A stretch of DNA of 64,000 nucleotides from Paucibacter sp. DJ2R-2 (GTDB lineage: Bacteria > Pseudomonadota > Gammaproteobacteria > Burkholderiales > Burkholderiaceae_C): NCBI RefSeq assembly GCF_025717675.1, contig NZ_JAJIRT010000005.1:186001-250000 (forward strand), in the 5' to 3' direction. The notes beneath the pieces were generated by a model that made no database searches, was not told where the DNA came from, and saw nothing but the letters and a program-made list of their open reading frames with translations. Position 1 is the stretch's first letter; each line of letters starts with the position of its first letter. This document shows, in pieces, positions 27,624 to 35,397 of the stretch. A program made the position numbers and the translations under genes.

Positions 27624-28000
27624 CAGAAGCGCCCCATGATGGTGGAGAGCGTCAGCAAGGTGCGCTCGCCCTCGCCGCTGATCAAGGCGTCGACGCGGCG
27701 GAAGTTCGGGTTGGGCGTGGGCCGGACGACCATGCGGCCGCGGTAGACCTGGCCGAACTGTTCGCAGCTGAAGTCGCTGTCGCCGATGCCGGGGAATTGT
27801 TTGCCCAGGCGCAGCTCGGTCAGCTGGTTCTCGGCGCACCATTGGGCGGCGCTCATTTCGCGCAGGCGACTGGCGTTGTCGGTCAGCGAGCCCGCGGCCT
27901 TGACCCCGGCTGCCAGGGTGATGGCGACGATCACCAAAGCGACCATCACCTCGATCAAGGTGAAGCCGCGCGTCGCTGCCTTCAGGCCTGTGCGCCTCAT
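27623..28000 (-). CDS. gspI: type II secretion minor pseudopilin GspI
   Basis: A 125-residue minor pseudopilin; it organises the tip heterotrimer with GspJ and GspK. The prepilin motif is ATRG/FTLIEVMVALVIVAITLAAG, and the C-terminal domain contains WCAENQLTELRLG, typical of GspI. ATG 28000 overlaps the gspH stop (ATGA). Confidence 0.93.
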   Translation of the reverse strand: MRRTGLKAATRGFTLIEVMVALVIVAITLAAGVKAAGSLTDNASRLREMSAAQWCAENQLTELRLGKQFPGIGDSDFSCEQFGQVYRGRMVVRPTPNPNFRRVDALISGEGERTLLTLSTIMGRF

Positions 28001-28470
28001 GGCGCCGGAACCGGGCTGACGCTGAAGGGGGCCAGGCCGTCGGTGCTCAATTGCAGGCGTTGGTTTCCCAGGCGCAGCTGGACTTGCTGGGCGCCAATCA
28101 TGGGCTCAGGCCCCAGGCGCACGCTGCGCGCATTGCTGATCTCCGCGATCACGCCTTCGGCCAGCCAGCGCCTGGGCAGCTGGATGCGTTCGGGCAAGCC
28201 CTGAAAGCGGAAGTGGTCGCGGGCATTCTGTTGTAGAGGCAGCCATTGCACGTCGAGGCCGGCGCTGCGGCTTTCGGCGCGAGCGGTCTCGAACAAGGCG
28301 ACCAAGCGTTCGGCCTCGCGTTCGAGCTGGGCTTCGGCCGGGTCACGCATGGCCATGCTGACGGCGGCCGAGGCGATCGCCACCATGGCCACCACCACCA
28401 GCAGCTCGATCAGTGTGAAGCCGCGCTGTGCTTGCAAGCGCTTATTGCCAGGAACCGAGGTCGGCGTCAT
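27997..28470 (-). CDS. gspH: type II secretion minor pseudopilin GspH
   Basis: A 157-residue minor pseudopilin with prepilin motif AQRG/FTLIELLVVVAMVAIASAAV, followed by a GspH-like beta-sandwich (EAERLVALFETARAESRSAG). The ATG at 28470 gives a leader of 19 residues and makes the gene overlap the end of gspG by 29 bases; an alternative ATG at 28500 would lengthen both. The family function is to link the main pseudopilus shaft (GspG) to the tip complex. Confidence 0.88.
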   Translation of the reverse strand: MTPTSVPGNKRLQAQRGFTLIELLVVVAMVAIASAAVSMAMRDPAEAQLEREAERLVALFETARAESRSAGLDVQWLPLQQNARDHFRFQGLPERIQLPRRWLAEGVIAEISNARSVRLGPEPMIGAQQVQLRLGNQRLQLSTDGLAPFSVSPVPAP

Positions 28471-28873
28471 TGCCTTCGCCACCTGGGCGGCCGTCGGCAC
28501 CGAAGCTGTAGATGTCGATCTCGTTTTTCACGCCGGGGTTGGCGTACTGGTAGGGGTTCTTCCAGGGATCGAGCGGCAGCTTGTCGATGTAGGGCTTCCA
28601 GTTGGCGGGCGGCGTGCCGGTGGTGGGCTTGCGCACCAGGGCTTCCAGGCCTTGCTCGCCGCTGGGGTAGCGGCCGTTGTCGATCTTGTAGAGCTTGAGT
28701 TGCTGCATCAGATCGTTGATGGTGGCGCGGGCGGCCGTGACCTTGGCTTCATGCAGGCGGTCCATCACATTGGGCACGATCAGGGCCCCCATCAGCCCGA
28801 TGATGAGGAACACGACCATGATCTCGATCAGGGTGAAGCCCCGGGCGAGGCGGCGAGAGTTCGTTGTATTCAT
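28442..28873 (-). CDS. gspG: type II secretion major pseudopilin GspG
   Basis: A 143-residue major pseudopilin. The prepilin motif is LARG/FTLIEIMVVFLIIGLMGALIVPNVM, with the conserved Glu5. The calcium-binding C-terminal loop (DPWKNPYQYANPG and the acidic end) and YPSGEQGLEALV are diagnostic. The ATG at 28873 gives an 11-residue leader; the longer frame upstream lacks similarity. It is the first gene of the leftward gsp operon and is divergent from gspC across a short intergenic region. Confidence 0.96.
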   Translation of the reverse strand: MNTTNSRRLARGFTLIEIMVVFLIIGLMGALIVPNVMDRLHEAKVTAARATINDLMQQLKLYKIDNGRYPSGEQGLEALVRKPTTGTPPANWKPYIDKLPLDPWKNPYQYANPGVKNEIDIYSFGADGRPGGEGNDADLGSWQ

Positions 28874-28961
28874 GTGAGCGTGACGGGCTGCGTGGTGAAG
28901 AAGGGTTAGCACCGGGGCCGGGGGCCGCGGATCAGCAAAGCGCATGAATCATAATCTGCCC

Positions 28962-29555
28962 ATGCTTGCACGAATGATGGCTTTTCTGGTGTGGGGTTTG
29001 CTGGCTTGCAGCGCGGTCTATTGGCTGATCCAGCTGATGGCCCGACCCGTGGCGGCGCCCCTCCATGCTCAAGTGGTGCTCGAGCAGCGCAGCGGCACGG
29101 CCGATCTGACGCGTTTGTTTGGTGCGGCGCCGGTGGCCGCACCCGAAGCCGCCTTGCCTGCGGACAGCCGTTTCAGCCTGCTCGGCGTGGTGGCGCCCAG
29201 GAATCTGCAGGCCAGTCAGGCGGGCGAAGGCGTGGCCTTGATTGCTGTGGACGGTGTGCCGCGCACCGTGCGTATCGGCGCCGTGCTGGACGGTGAGCTG
29301 CGCTTGCTGTCGGTTCAGGGCAATTCCGCGCAGCTGGGGCGCGATGGCGTGGTCAGCATGACGCTCAATCTGGCGCCACCGCTGCCGGCTGCCACCGGTT
29401 CCTTGCCCCCTGCGGCCAATTCGCCGACCGTGCTCGGTGGCCAGCCCATGTTGCAGGGTGATCCGGCCCAAGCGCCGTTCCGCCCAGCGTCGCTTCCGCC
29501 CGGCCAGCCTCCGGCGCCTGGGGGACTGGACTCCAACGGCCTGCCTACGCGCTGA
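28962..29555 (+). CDS. gspC: type II secretion protein GspC (HR domain only)
   Basis: Bitopic protein bridging the inner-membrane platform and the GspD secretin. One transmembrane helix near the N-terminus (MMAFLVWGLLACSAVYWLIQL) is followed by the HR domain (LFGAAP ... FSLLGVVAPRNLQ ... AVDGVPRTVRIGAVLDGELRLLSV) and a Pro-rich tail; no PDZ domain follows. Length is 197 residues from ATG 28962; ATG 28944 would give 203. Neither has a good Shine-Dalgarno sequence. A -10-like CATAAT at 28950-28955 would leave almost no leader for 28962. The gene is divergent from the gspG-F operon, as in other Burkholderiales. Confidence 0.88.
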   Translation: MLARMMAFLVWGLLACSAVYWLIQLMARPVAAPLHAQVVLEQRSGTADLTRLFGAAPVAAPEAALPADSRFSLLGVVAPRNLQASQAGEGVALIAVDGVPRTVRIGAVLDGELRLLSVQGNSAQLGRDGVVSMTLNLAPPLPAATGSLPPAANSPTVLGGQPMLQGDPAQAPFRPASLPPGQPPAPGGLDSNGLPTR

Positions 29556-30645
29556 GGCGCGGCTCACTGCCGCTGTCACGGTAGGCTCCATTGAGCGAAT
29601 CGACGCCGCTGCCCGTGTTCGGGCCGCGCGGCTCGGCGAGGTCGTGCAGATCGGTCAACAAGGCGGCGGCGCTGCGAATCATGGGCCAGGCCAGGGCAGC
29701 GCCGGTGCCGTCGGCGCTGTCCATGCCCAGCTCCAGCAGGGCTGAGGCATGGAAGGTGGCCAAGGCTTCGTCCAGGCCGCGGTGCACATGGCTGCGGCAG
29801 AACACGGCGTAGTCGGTCACCGGTGCGGCAATCTTGGCGGCCAGTTTGAGCGCGGCGCAGGCGGTGATGCCGTCGATGATGATCAGATGGCGTTTGGATG
29901 CGGCCACCAGCATGGCGCCGACCATCACAGCAAGCTCGAAGCCACCGAAGGCGGCCAGCACCTCCATTGGGTCGCTGACTTCGCGGTGGCGCGCTTGCGC
30001 CGCTTGCAGCACGCCGAGGATGTGGGCGAGCTCGTCCTGGCGCATATCGGGGCCGGACAGCACGAAATCGCGCACCGACTGGTCCATCAAGCGCGACAGC
30101 ACCAGGGCGGCGCTCTCCGCCGAGCCCTGGCCCATGCCGGCACAGGCCAGCACATTGCCCGGCAGGTTGTCTGAAATTTCCATGCCCACCCGGACCCCGG
30201 CATGGGCTTGCTCCAGCGTCATGGCCGGGCCGGTGCGGGTGTTGCGGGTGCCGTGGGCGATCTTGCGCGCCATCAGTCGGGCGTGCGGCGCCAAGGATTC
30301 GGCGATGCCGCAATCGACCACGGCCAGTTGCAGGCCTTGCAAGCGGGCAAACACCGAAACCGGCAGACGGTTCTGCAGGGCCAGCTGGGCCTGCTCACGC
30401 GTGCTGCGGCCCCATTGCTGGCCGATGCGGTCCACCACCATGCCATGATCGGCGGCGAACAAGGCCAGCACCGGGTCGCGGAAGCGCGGCGTCAGCGAGT
30501 TTTGCACCAGACCCAGGCGCACCGCCAAAGGCTCCAGCTCGCCCAGGCCGCCGGCAATGGCGGCATGCCGGTCGACGCGGTCGCGCAAGGCCTTTTCCAG
30601 TTCAGGATTGGCGGTCGGCGAGATCAGGGACTGGTGCAGGGACAT
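29545..30645 (-). CDS. CobT-like phosphoribosyltransferase homologue with altered active-site residues
   Basis: A 366-residue member of the nicotinate-nucleotide:dimethylbenzimidazole phosphoribosyltransferase (CobT) family, which normally makes alpha-ribazole phosphate for the cobalamin lower ligand. Family features retained include LFAADHGMVV, NTRTGPAMTLEQA, a GGFELAVMVGAML segment, IDGITACAAL and DGTGAALAWPM. Two residues differ from the usual pattern: the common GEMGIGNTT motif reads AGMGQGSAES (Ala169 where Glu is expected), and the usual GEGTGA reads ADGTGA (Asp312 where the catalytic Glu is expected). No other cobalamin gene lies nearby; neighbours are gspC (convergent, 11-base overlap) and ilvA. 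It may be a divergent CobT, an enzyme for a different base, or inactive. Confidence 0.75.
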   Translation of the reverse strand: MSLHQSLISPTANPELEKALRDRVDRHAAIAGGLGELEPLAVRLGLVQNSLTPRFRDPVLALFAADHGMVVDRIGQQWGRSTREQAQLALQNRLPVSVFARLQGLQLAVVDCGIAESLAPHARLMARKIAHGTRNTRTGPAMTLEQAHAGVRVGMEISDNLPGNVLACAGMGQGSAESAALVLSRLMDQSVRDFVLSGPDMRQDELAHILGVLQAAQARHREVSDPMEVLAAFGGFELAVMVGAMLVAASKRHLIIIDGITACAALKLAAKIAAPVTDYAVFCRSHVHRGLDEALATFHASALLELGMDSADGTGAALAWPMIRSAAALLTDLHDLAEPRGPNTGSGVDSLNGAYRDSGSEPRLSA

Positions 30646-30772
30646 GGGAGGTGGTCAGCTCACCCTGAGCGGGTGCGGGCGGCTGGATTGTCGGGCTTGT
30701 GTGAGCTGGCCGGCATCCGCACTTGCCCTGCGCAGTGCGGCGCGGGTTGGGTGGGGCCGGCTGTGCTGGGTT

Positions 30773-32383
30773 TCAGCGCAGGAAGAGTTGATAGACCGGG
30801 TTGTTGCTTTCGTCTTCGAAAGGGTAGTTCAAGGAGTTCAGGAATTCCCGCAGCGCGGCATTGTCACCGCGCGGCACCTGGATGCCGACCAGGATGCGTC
30901 CGTAGTCGGCGCCTTGGTTGCGGTAATGGAAGAGGCTGATATTCCAGTCCGGGTGCATGCTGGACAGGAAGCGCATCAGCGCGCCCGGCCGCTCAGGGAA
31001 GATGAATCGGTAGAGGCGTTCGTTGCGCGCCAGCTCGGAGCGGCCTCCCACCATATGGCGCAAATGCTGCTTGGCCAACTCGTTGTCGGTCAGGTCCAAG
31101 GCCTGGAAGCCGCCCTTGGCAAAGGCGCGTGCCAGCTTGGCTGCTTCCTCGCGCTTCTGGGTGGCCACGCCGACCAGGATGTGGGCCTGGGCGGAATCGG
31201 AGATGCGGTAATTGAACTCGGTGACGCTGCGCGGTCCCAGCAGTTCGCAGAAACGCTTGAAGCTGCCGCGTTCCTCGGGAATGGTGACGGCAAACAGCGC
31301 CTCGCGGTGCTCGCCGACCTCGGCCCGCTCGGCGACGAAGCGCAGGCGGTCGAAGTTCATATTGGCGCCGCAGGTGATGGCGATGAAGGTCTGGCCCTTG
31401 CAGGCGTGCTCTGCCGCGTACTGCTTGACCGCCGCTACACCCAGTGCGCCAGCGGGCTCAAGAATGCTGCGCGTGTCCTCGAACACGTCCTTGATGGCGG
31501 CGCAGACGGCGTCGGTGTCCACCAGCACGAAGTCATCGACCAGGGCCCGCGTGATGCGGAAGGTCTCTTCGCCGACCAGCTTCACGGCCGTGCCATCGGA
31601 GAACAGGCCGACATCGTTCAGCAGCACCCGCTTGCCGGCCCGCACCGAGCGGACCATGGCGTCCGAATCCTTGGTCTGCACGCCGATCACCTTGATCTCG
31701 GGGCGCACCGCCTTGATGTAGGCGGCCACGCCGGAGATCAGCCCGCCGCCGCCGATGGCCACGAAGATGGCGTCGATCGGGCCGGGATGCTGGCGCAGCA
31801 GTTCCATGGCGATGGTGCCTTGGCCGGCAATCACATCGGGGTCGTCAAAGGGGTGGACAAAGCTCAGGCCCTGGGCTTTTTCCAGTTCCAGCGCGTGGCC
31901 ATAGGCGTCGGTGAAGCTGTCGCCGAACAGCACCACCTCGCCGCCGTGGCTTTGCACTGCGTCGATCTTGACCTTGGGCGTGGTCACCGGCATCACGATC
32001 ACGGCCCGGCAGCCCAGCTTCTTGGCTGACATGGCCACGCCTTGGGCATGGTTGCCGGCCGAGGCGCAAATCACACCCTGGGCCAGCTGTTCGGCGCTCA
32101 GATGGGCCATTTTGTTGTAGGCGCCGCGCAGCTTGAAGCTGAACACCGGCTGCTCATCCTCGCGCTTCAGCAGCACCTTGTTGCCCAGGCGCTTGCTCAG
32201 GCTTTTGGCCGGCGTCAGCGAGGTCTCTTTGGCGATCTCGTAGACGCGGGCGTTGAGAATGCGCTGCAGATAGCTGTTGTCGGAGGGAATCAGGTCGGGC
32301 ATGCCGGCCGCAGCCACGGTCTTGGCGACGGGTTTGCGGGTGTGGCGGGTGCCACTCTTGAGCGTGCGGGCGGGGCCGGCCAT
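30773..32383 (-). CDS. ilvA: threonine ammonia-lyase, biosynthetic (IlvA)
   Basis: PLP enzyme that deaminates threonine to 2-oxobutanoate, first committed step of isoleucine synthesis; 536 residues. The PLP lysine is Lys84 in FSFKLRGAYNKM; the phosphate-binding loop is GGGGLISG and CASAGNHAQGVA supplies a substrate-binding segment. Two C-terminal ACT-like regulatory domains (about residues 355-536) are those through which isoleucine inhibits and valine activates the E. coli enzyme. The ATG at 32383 has GGAG 5 bases upstream. The leader contains an intrinsic terminator and a palindrome, described separately, so transcription may be regulated. Confidence 0.95.
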   Translation of the reverse strand: MAGPARTLKSGTRHTRKPVAKTVAAAGMPDLIPSDNSYLQRILNARVYEIAKETSLTPAKSLSKRLGNKVLLKREDEQPVFSFKLRGAYNKMAHLSAEQLAQGVICASAGNHAQGVAMSAKKLGCRAVIVMPVTTPKVKIDAVQSHGGEVVLFGDSFTDAYGHALELEKAQGLSFVHPFDDPDVIAGQGTIAMELLRQHPGPIDAIFVAIGGGGLISGVAAYIKAVRPEIKVIGVQTKDSDAMVRSVRAGKRVLLNDVGLFSDGTAVKLVGEETFRITRALVDDFVLVDTDAVCAAIKDVFEDTRSILEPAGALGVAAVKQYAAEHACKGQTFIAITCGANMNFDRLRFVAERAEVGEHREALFAVTIPEERGSFKRFCELLGPRSVTEFNYRISDSAQAHILVGVATQKREEAAKLARAFAKGGFQALDLTDNELAKQHLRHMVGGRSELARNERLYRFIFPERPGALMRFLSSMHPDWNISLFHYRNQGADYGRILVGIQVPRGDNAALREFLNSLNYPFEDESNNPVYQLFLR

Positions 32384-32402
32384 GGGGTCTCCGATACAGA
32401 TC

Positions 32403-32417
32403 TGTTGCGGCGCAACA
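32403..32417. repeat. 15-base perfect palindrome upstream of ilvA
   Basis: TGTTGCG G CGCAACA, 20 bases upstream of the ilvA ATG and adjoining a possible -10 hexamer TATCAT on the minus strand (32417-32422). It could be an operator or form a small hairpin in the leader. No regulator can be named. Confidence 0.5.
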
Positions 32418-32473
32418 TGATAAGCCAGGCTTGTCTGGGGCCGATTCCAGCTCGGCTTGGCGCTTGTTTGGCC

Positions 32474-32505
32474 AAAAAAAACCCGAGCTTTTGCAAGCTC
32501 GGGTT
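32474..32505 (-). terminator. intrinsic terminator in the ilvA upstream region (minus strand)
   Basis: Perfect 11-bp stem AACCCGAGCTT / AAGCTCGGGTT with loop GCAA, followed on the minus strand by eight T's. It points towards ilvA, whose ATG is 90 bases further. On the plus strand there is no T-run, so it does not serve OsmC. A second small stem (CCACC / GGTGG, 32510-32527) adjoins it. Confidence 0.85.
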
Positions 32506-32601
32506 GAATCCACCATGGAGGCGGTGGAGGAGACAAACGGTGCGAAGTTGCAGGCTGCTGGGGTTTTGACGCCGGCTGGCTGCGCGCAAGAGCTTCGCTT
32601 G
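32474..32601 (-). ncRNA. candidate ilvA leader / attenuator or independent small RNA
   Basis: A promoter-like pair at 32608-32637 followed by a terminator at 32474-32505 on the same strand predicts a discrete ~128-base transcript. No leader peptide with an Ile, Leu or Val run and no Shine-Dalgarno sequence is visible in it, so classical ribosome-mediated attenuation is not supported. It is either an unusual ilvA leader that can terminate early or a free small RNA. Most of the 336-base gap 32384-32719 is explained by this unit, the palindrome and the promoters. Confidence 0.45.
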
Positions 32602-32607
32602 GCTAGA

Positions 32608-32637
32608 ATTTTAGCTGCTGCAATTGCTGCGGTGCAA
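32608..32637 (-). promoter_or_regulatory. candidate sigma-70 promoter reading towards ilvA
   Basis: Minus-strand -35 TTGCAC (32632-32637), 18-base spacer, -10 TAAAAT (32608-32613). The -35 is embedded in ATTGC-N6-GCAAT dyad symmetry, a possible operator. Predicted start is near 32601. Confidence 0.55.
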
Positions 32638-32719
32638 TATTTTTGGCGCCTTTAATTAGTCCGAGAGCTCTAGTGCAAAGTCCGCTGGGCTCGCCACTTT
32701 CGTTTGGAGCACACACAAG

Positions 32720-33142
32720 ATGGAATGCACGATCAACTGGATGGGCGCCGAGGGCATGGCGTTTGTCGCCCAGACCGGCAGTGGTCATTTGCTGACCATG
32801 GATGGCGCCCCGCAAGGTGGGGGTCACAATTTGGCCCCTCGGCCGATGGAAACCGTCCTGGCTGGCACCGGCGGCTGCACGGCCTACGACGTGGTCTTGA
32901 TTCTCAAACGGGGCCGGCATGATGTGCGAGGCTGCCAGGTCCAGCTCAAGGCCGAACGCGCCGAGACCGATCCCAAAGTCTTCACGTCCATCCATATGCA
33001 TTTCCTGGTCACGGGGCGGGGCCTCAAACAGGATGTGGTGGAGCGGGCGGTCGCGCTGTCACATGAAAAATACTGCTCGGCCAGCATCATGCTGGGCAAG
33101 ACAGCGACCATGACGACCTCGGTCGAGCTGATCGAAGGCTGA
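32720..33142 (+). CDS. OsmC family protein
   Basis: A 140-residue small cytoplasmic protein of the OsmC/Ohr superfamily. Two cysteines occupy the expected positions: GGCTAYDVVLIL and EKYCSASIMLG. In characterised relatives this pair reduces hydroperoxides with lipoyl-type partners, but the YhfA-like branch that this sequence resembles has no proven substrate. The ATG at 32720 follows GGAG at moderate distance. It stands alone, divergent from ilvA and convergent with coq7, whose stop is 25 bases away. Confidence 0.9.
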   Translation: MECTINWMGAEGMAFVAQTGSGHLLTMDGAPQGGGHNLAPRPMETVLAGTGGCTAYDVVLILKRGRHDVRGCQVQLKAERAETDPKVFTSIHMHFLVTGRGLKQDVVERAVALSHEKYCSASIMLGKTATMTTSVELIEG

Positions 33143-33167
33143 GTGTGGCGCATGCGCCGTGCTGGTT

Positions 33168-33824
33168 TCAGATTCGGTGCGCGGTGCTGGTCATCAGCCG
33201 AGCCGCCAAGCGCATGAGCGACTTGACCGGCGCCGGCAAAGCCTGGGCTCCGGCGGCCTCGGCCTCGGCGGCGTGGCGCGCCTCCTCCAATTTCATCTGT
33301 GCCACGATGGCACGCGAGGGCAGGTCGGCGTCCGGCAGGCGTTGCAGGTGCGAAGCCAGATGTTGCTCAACCTGACGCTCGGTCTCCACCACGAAGCCCA
33401 GGCTGACCCGGTCGCCGGTGAGGCCAGCCAAGCTGCCGATGGCGAAGGCGCCGCCGTACCACAGGGGACTCAAATAGCTCTTGTGGCTACCCAGTTCATC
33501 GAGTCGCTGCTGCGTCCAAGCCAGGTGGTCGACTTCTTCCTGGGCGGCGTCCTTGAAATGTTGGCGCAGTTCCGGATCACGGCTGAACAGGGCTTGCGAC
33601 TGGTAAAGCGCCTGAGCGCAAACTTCCCCCACATGGTTCACCCGCATCAAAGCCCCAGACAGTTGAGCCTGCTCGGCACTGAGTTGCACTGGATCGCATT
33701 CACGGGCCGGTGAGGGCCGGGCGGCTGCCGGGGTGGCGAAGACGGTACGCAGACCATGGTCTACGCTGGCCAATACGCGGTCCAAAGGGCTGAGTCGAGA
33801 GGCGGCGATGTCGGGTCGTGTCAT
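33168..33824 (-). CDS. coq7: 2-polyprenyl-3-methyl-6-methoxy-1,4-benzoquinone hydroxylase Coq7
   Basis: Di-iron monooxygenase for the penultimate step of ubiquinone synthesis, membrane-associated. The 218 residues include all di-iron ligands: Glu in [16 protein letters not shown], ExxH in QEEVDHLAW, Glu in [11 protein letters not shown] and ExxH in [10 protein letters not shown]. Start ATG 33824 ([19 protein letters not shown]) agrees with betaproteobacterial Coq7; the longer frame adds unsupported residues. Many betaproteobacteria use Coq7 where E. coli uses UbiF for this hydroxylation. Confidence 0.94.
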   Translation of the reverse strand: MTRPDIAASRLSPLDRVLASVDHGLRTVFATPAAARPSPARECDPVQLSAEQAQLSGALMRVNHVGEVCAQALYQSQALFSRDPELRQHFKDAAQEEVDHLAWTQQRLDELGSHKSYLSPLWYGGAFAIGSLAGLTGDRVSLGFVVETERQVEQHLASHLQRLPDADLPSRAIVAQMKLEEARHAAEAEAAGAQALPAPVKSLMRLAARLMTSTAHRI

Positions 33825-34186
33825 GGTGGTGCTTGGTGCTTGGTGCCGAAGTTTAGGGTGCTCTCTATGAAGTTCCGCCGTCTGCGCCCGCACGATGCAG
33901 TTGCTAGGGTTTATGAATGGTTTGTGAACTAGCTTTCTCGTTGTGTGTCAACAACGCAAACCCTGAATATGACAAGTGAAGGTGTTCTGCCGTCGCATTC
34001 GTCTTGTGTAATACGGCAACTTCCGCTGCAGGGGGTTGGCGCAGCGGGCTTGTCGGGAATGGTCAGGCAGCGATGCCGGAGTTTCCGGTCCCACGCGGGG
34101 AGGTCGGCTCAGGCCGGTCTGGAGGCGTCTTTTTGGCAGGTTTCAACCCTTGGGTGAAGCCTTACATATTTTTTGTGGAGTATCGA
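33825..34186. other. intergenic region between coq7 and porin 1
   Basis: 362 bases between divergent genes, with no supported gene. Visible are a short tandem GGTGCTT repeat at about 33829-33846 and an AT-rich stretch TTACATATTTTTTGTGGAG directly before porin 1 that supplies the porin ribosome-binding site. A TTTCAA / TACATA pair with 16-base spacing (about 34140-34167) is a weak candidate porin promoter. No convincing coq7 promoter was found. Confidence 0.4.
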
Positions 34187-35194
34187 ATGAAGAAATCTAT
34201 CGTTGCACTGGCAGTTCTGGGTTCGTTCGCGAGCGTTGCTGCTGCCCAATCGTCGGTCACTCTGTTCGGCGTGATCGACGTGGCCGCGCGCTACACCAAG
34301 GCCAACGGCCAAACGCTGAAGAGCCTGGCCACCGATGGCAACACCAGTAGCCGTCTGGGCGTGCGTGGTGAAGAAGCCCTGGGTGGCGGCTTGAAGGCCG
34401 GTTTCTGGCTGGAAGGCGCTGTGAATGCTGACGCTGGTACGGTTGATACCACCAGGTTCTGGGGCCGTCGCGCCACCGTGAGCCTGTCTGGTGAGTTCGG
34501 TGAAGTGCGTCTGGGCCGCAACAAGTCCGTGGCACAGCTGCACATCGAAGCCTTTGACCCGACCTCGACCACCGGTCTGGGCAAGGCCAACCAGCTGTAC
34601 AGCACCCTGGGCAGCGGCGTGAGCGTGGCTCGCTTTGACAATCAAGTGTCGTATTCGCTGCCGGGCAATCTGGGTGGCTTCTACGGCGCTGCTGATGTGG
34701 CTGCTGGCGAAGGCACAAACACCAACAAGGCGTACAGCGGCCGTGCTGGTTACGCTGCCGGCCCGCTGCACGTCAGCGCTGCTTTCCTGCAGGCTGGTGT
34801 GGGCACCAAGTACAAGCTGACCTCGTTCGGCGGTTCCTACGATCTGGGCAGCTTCAAGCCCTCCCTGACTTGGTCGACCAACAAGTTCGGCGCAGCCAAG
34901 CAGACCATCTTTACCGCTGCTGTGACCGTTCCTCTGGGTGCAGGCTCTGTCTGGGCTTCGTGGACCAAGGCTGATGCCAACGTTGCCGCTGAAACCCAGA
35001 AGTCGCCGGTGTTTGATGCGACCCACTTGTCGGCCGGCTATATCCACAATCTGTCCAAGCGTACCGCTCTGTACACCACCGTGTCCAAGATCGAGAACAA
35101 GGGCAAGGGCACCTTTGGCCTGCTGAATACACCCAAGGTCTCCGCTGGCGGTGGCTCGGGTGGCTTCGACGTCGGCGTGCGTCACAGCTTCTGA
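34187..35194 (+). CDS. Gram-negative trimeric porin (Burkholderiales type), porin 1
   Basis: A 335-residue outer-membrane porin. The signal peptide MKKSIVALAVLGSFASVAAA is cleaved before QSSVTLFG, the standard start of mature Burkholderiales porins. Alternating beta strands with conserved RLGVRGEEALGGGLKAGFWLE, GRRATVSLSGEFGEVRLGRN and the terminal signature VGVRHSF (C-terminal Phe needed for BAM recognition) define the family; a 16-stranded barrel is expected. ATG 34187 follows GGAG at good spacing. A UUCG-type terminator follows. Substrate preference cannot be predicted. Confidence 0.95.
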   Translation: MKKSIVALAVLGSFASVAAAQSSVTLFGVIDVAARYTKANGQTLKSLATDGNTSSRLGVRGEEALGGGLKAGFWLEGAVNADAGTVDTTRFWGRRATVSLSGEFGEVRLGRNKSVAQLHIEAFDPTSTTGLGKANQLYSTLGSGVSVARFDNQVSYSLPGNLGGFYGAADVAAGEGTNTNKAYSGRAGYAAGPLHVSAAFLQAGVGTKYKLTSFGGSYDLGSFKPSLTWSTNKFGAAKQTIFTAAVTVPLGAGSVWASWTKADANVAAETQKSPVFDATHLSAGYIHNLSKRTALYTTVSKIENKGKGTFGLLNTPKVSAGGGSGGFDVGVRHSF

Positions 35195-35223
35195 TCTCAG
35201 GCTGCGCAAGCAAGCTTGATCTG

Positions 35224-35249
35224 AAAGCCGCCTTCGGGCGGCTTTTTTG
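35224..35249 (+). terminator. intrinsic terminator of porin 1
   Basis: Stem AAAGCCGCC / GGCGGCTTT with a TTCG tetraloop and a T-run; 30 bases after the porin 1 stop. Confidence 0.9.
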
Positions 35250-35397
35250 TTTTCGGGGTGAGCAAACTTGCGTATGCCTGACGCACGATGGGAGGGTTTG
35301 CGCTTGTAGGAGGGTCGCAACATCGGGCTCGCTTGGTAGGTGTCATTCGCACAGAATGGATTGAACGTCATGCGACATTCACTACAAGGAGACATCG

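Noticed and set aside
29545-32383. Cobalamin biosynthesis cluster around the CobT homologue
   Set aside because: Neighbours are gspC, ilvA and an OsmC gene; none is a cob or cbi gene.
32474-32589. Leader peptide for ilvA attenuation
   Set aside because: The small frame starting with ATG in front of the terminator (MVDSTRACKSSGFF) has no Shine-Dalgarno sequence and no run of Ile, Leu or Val codons.
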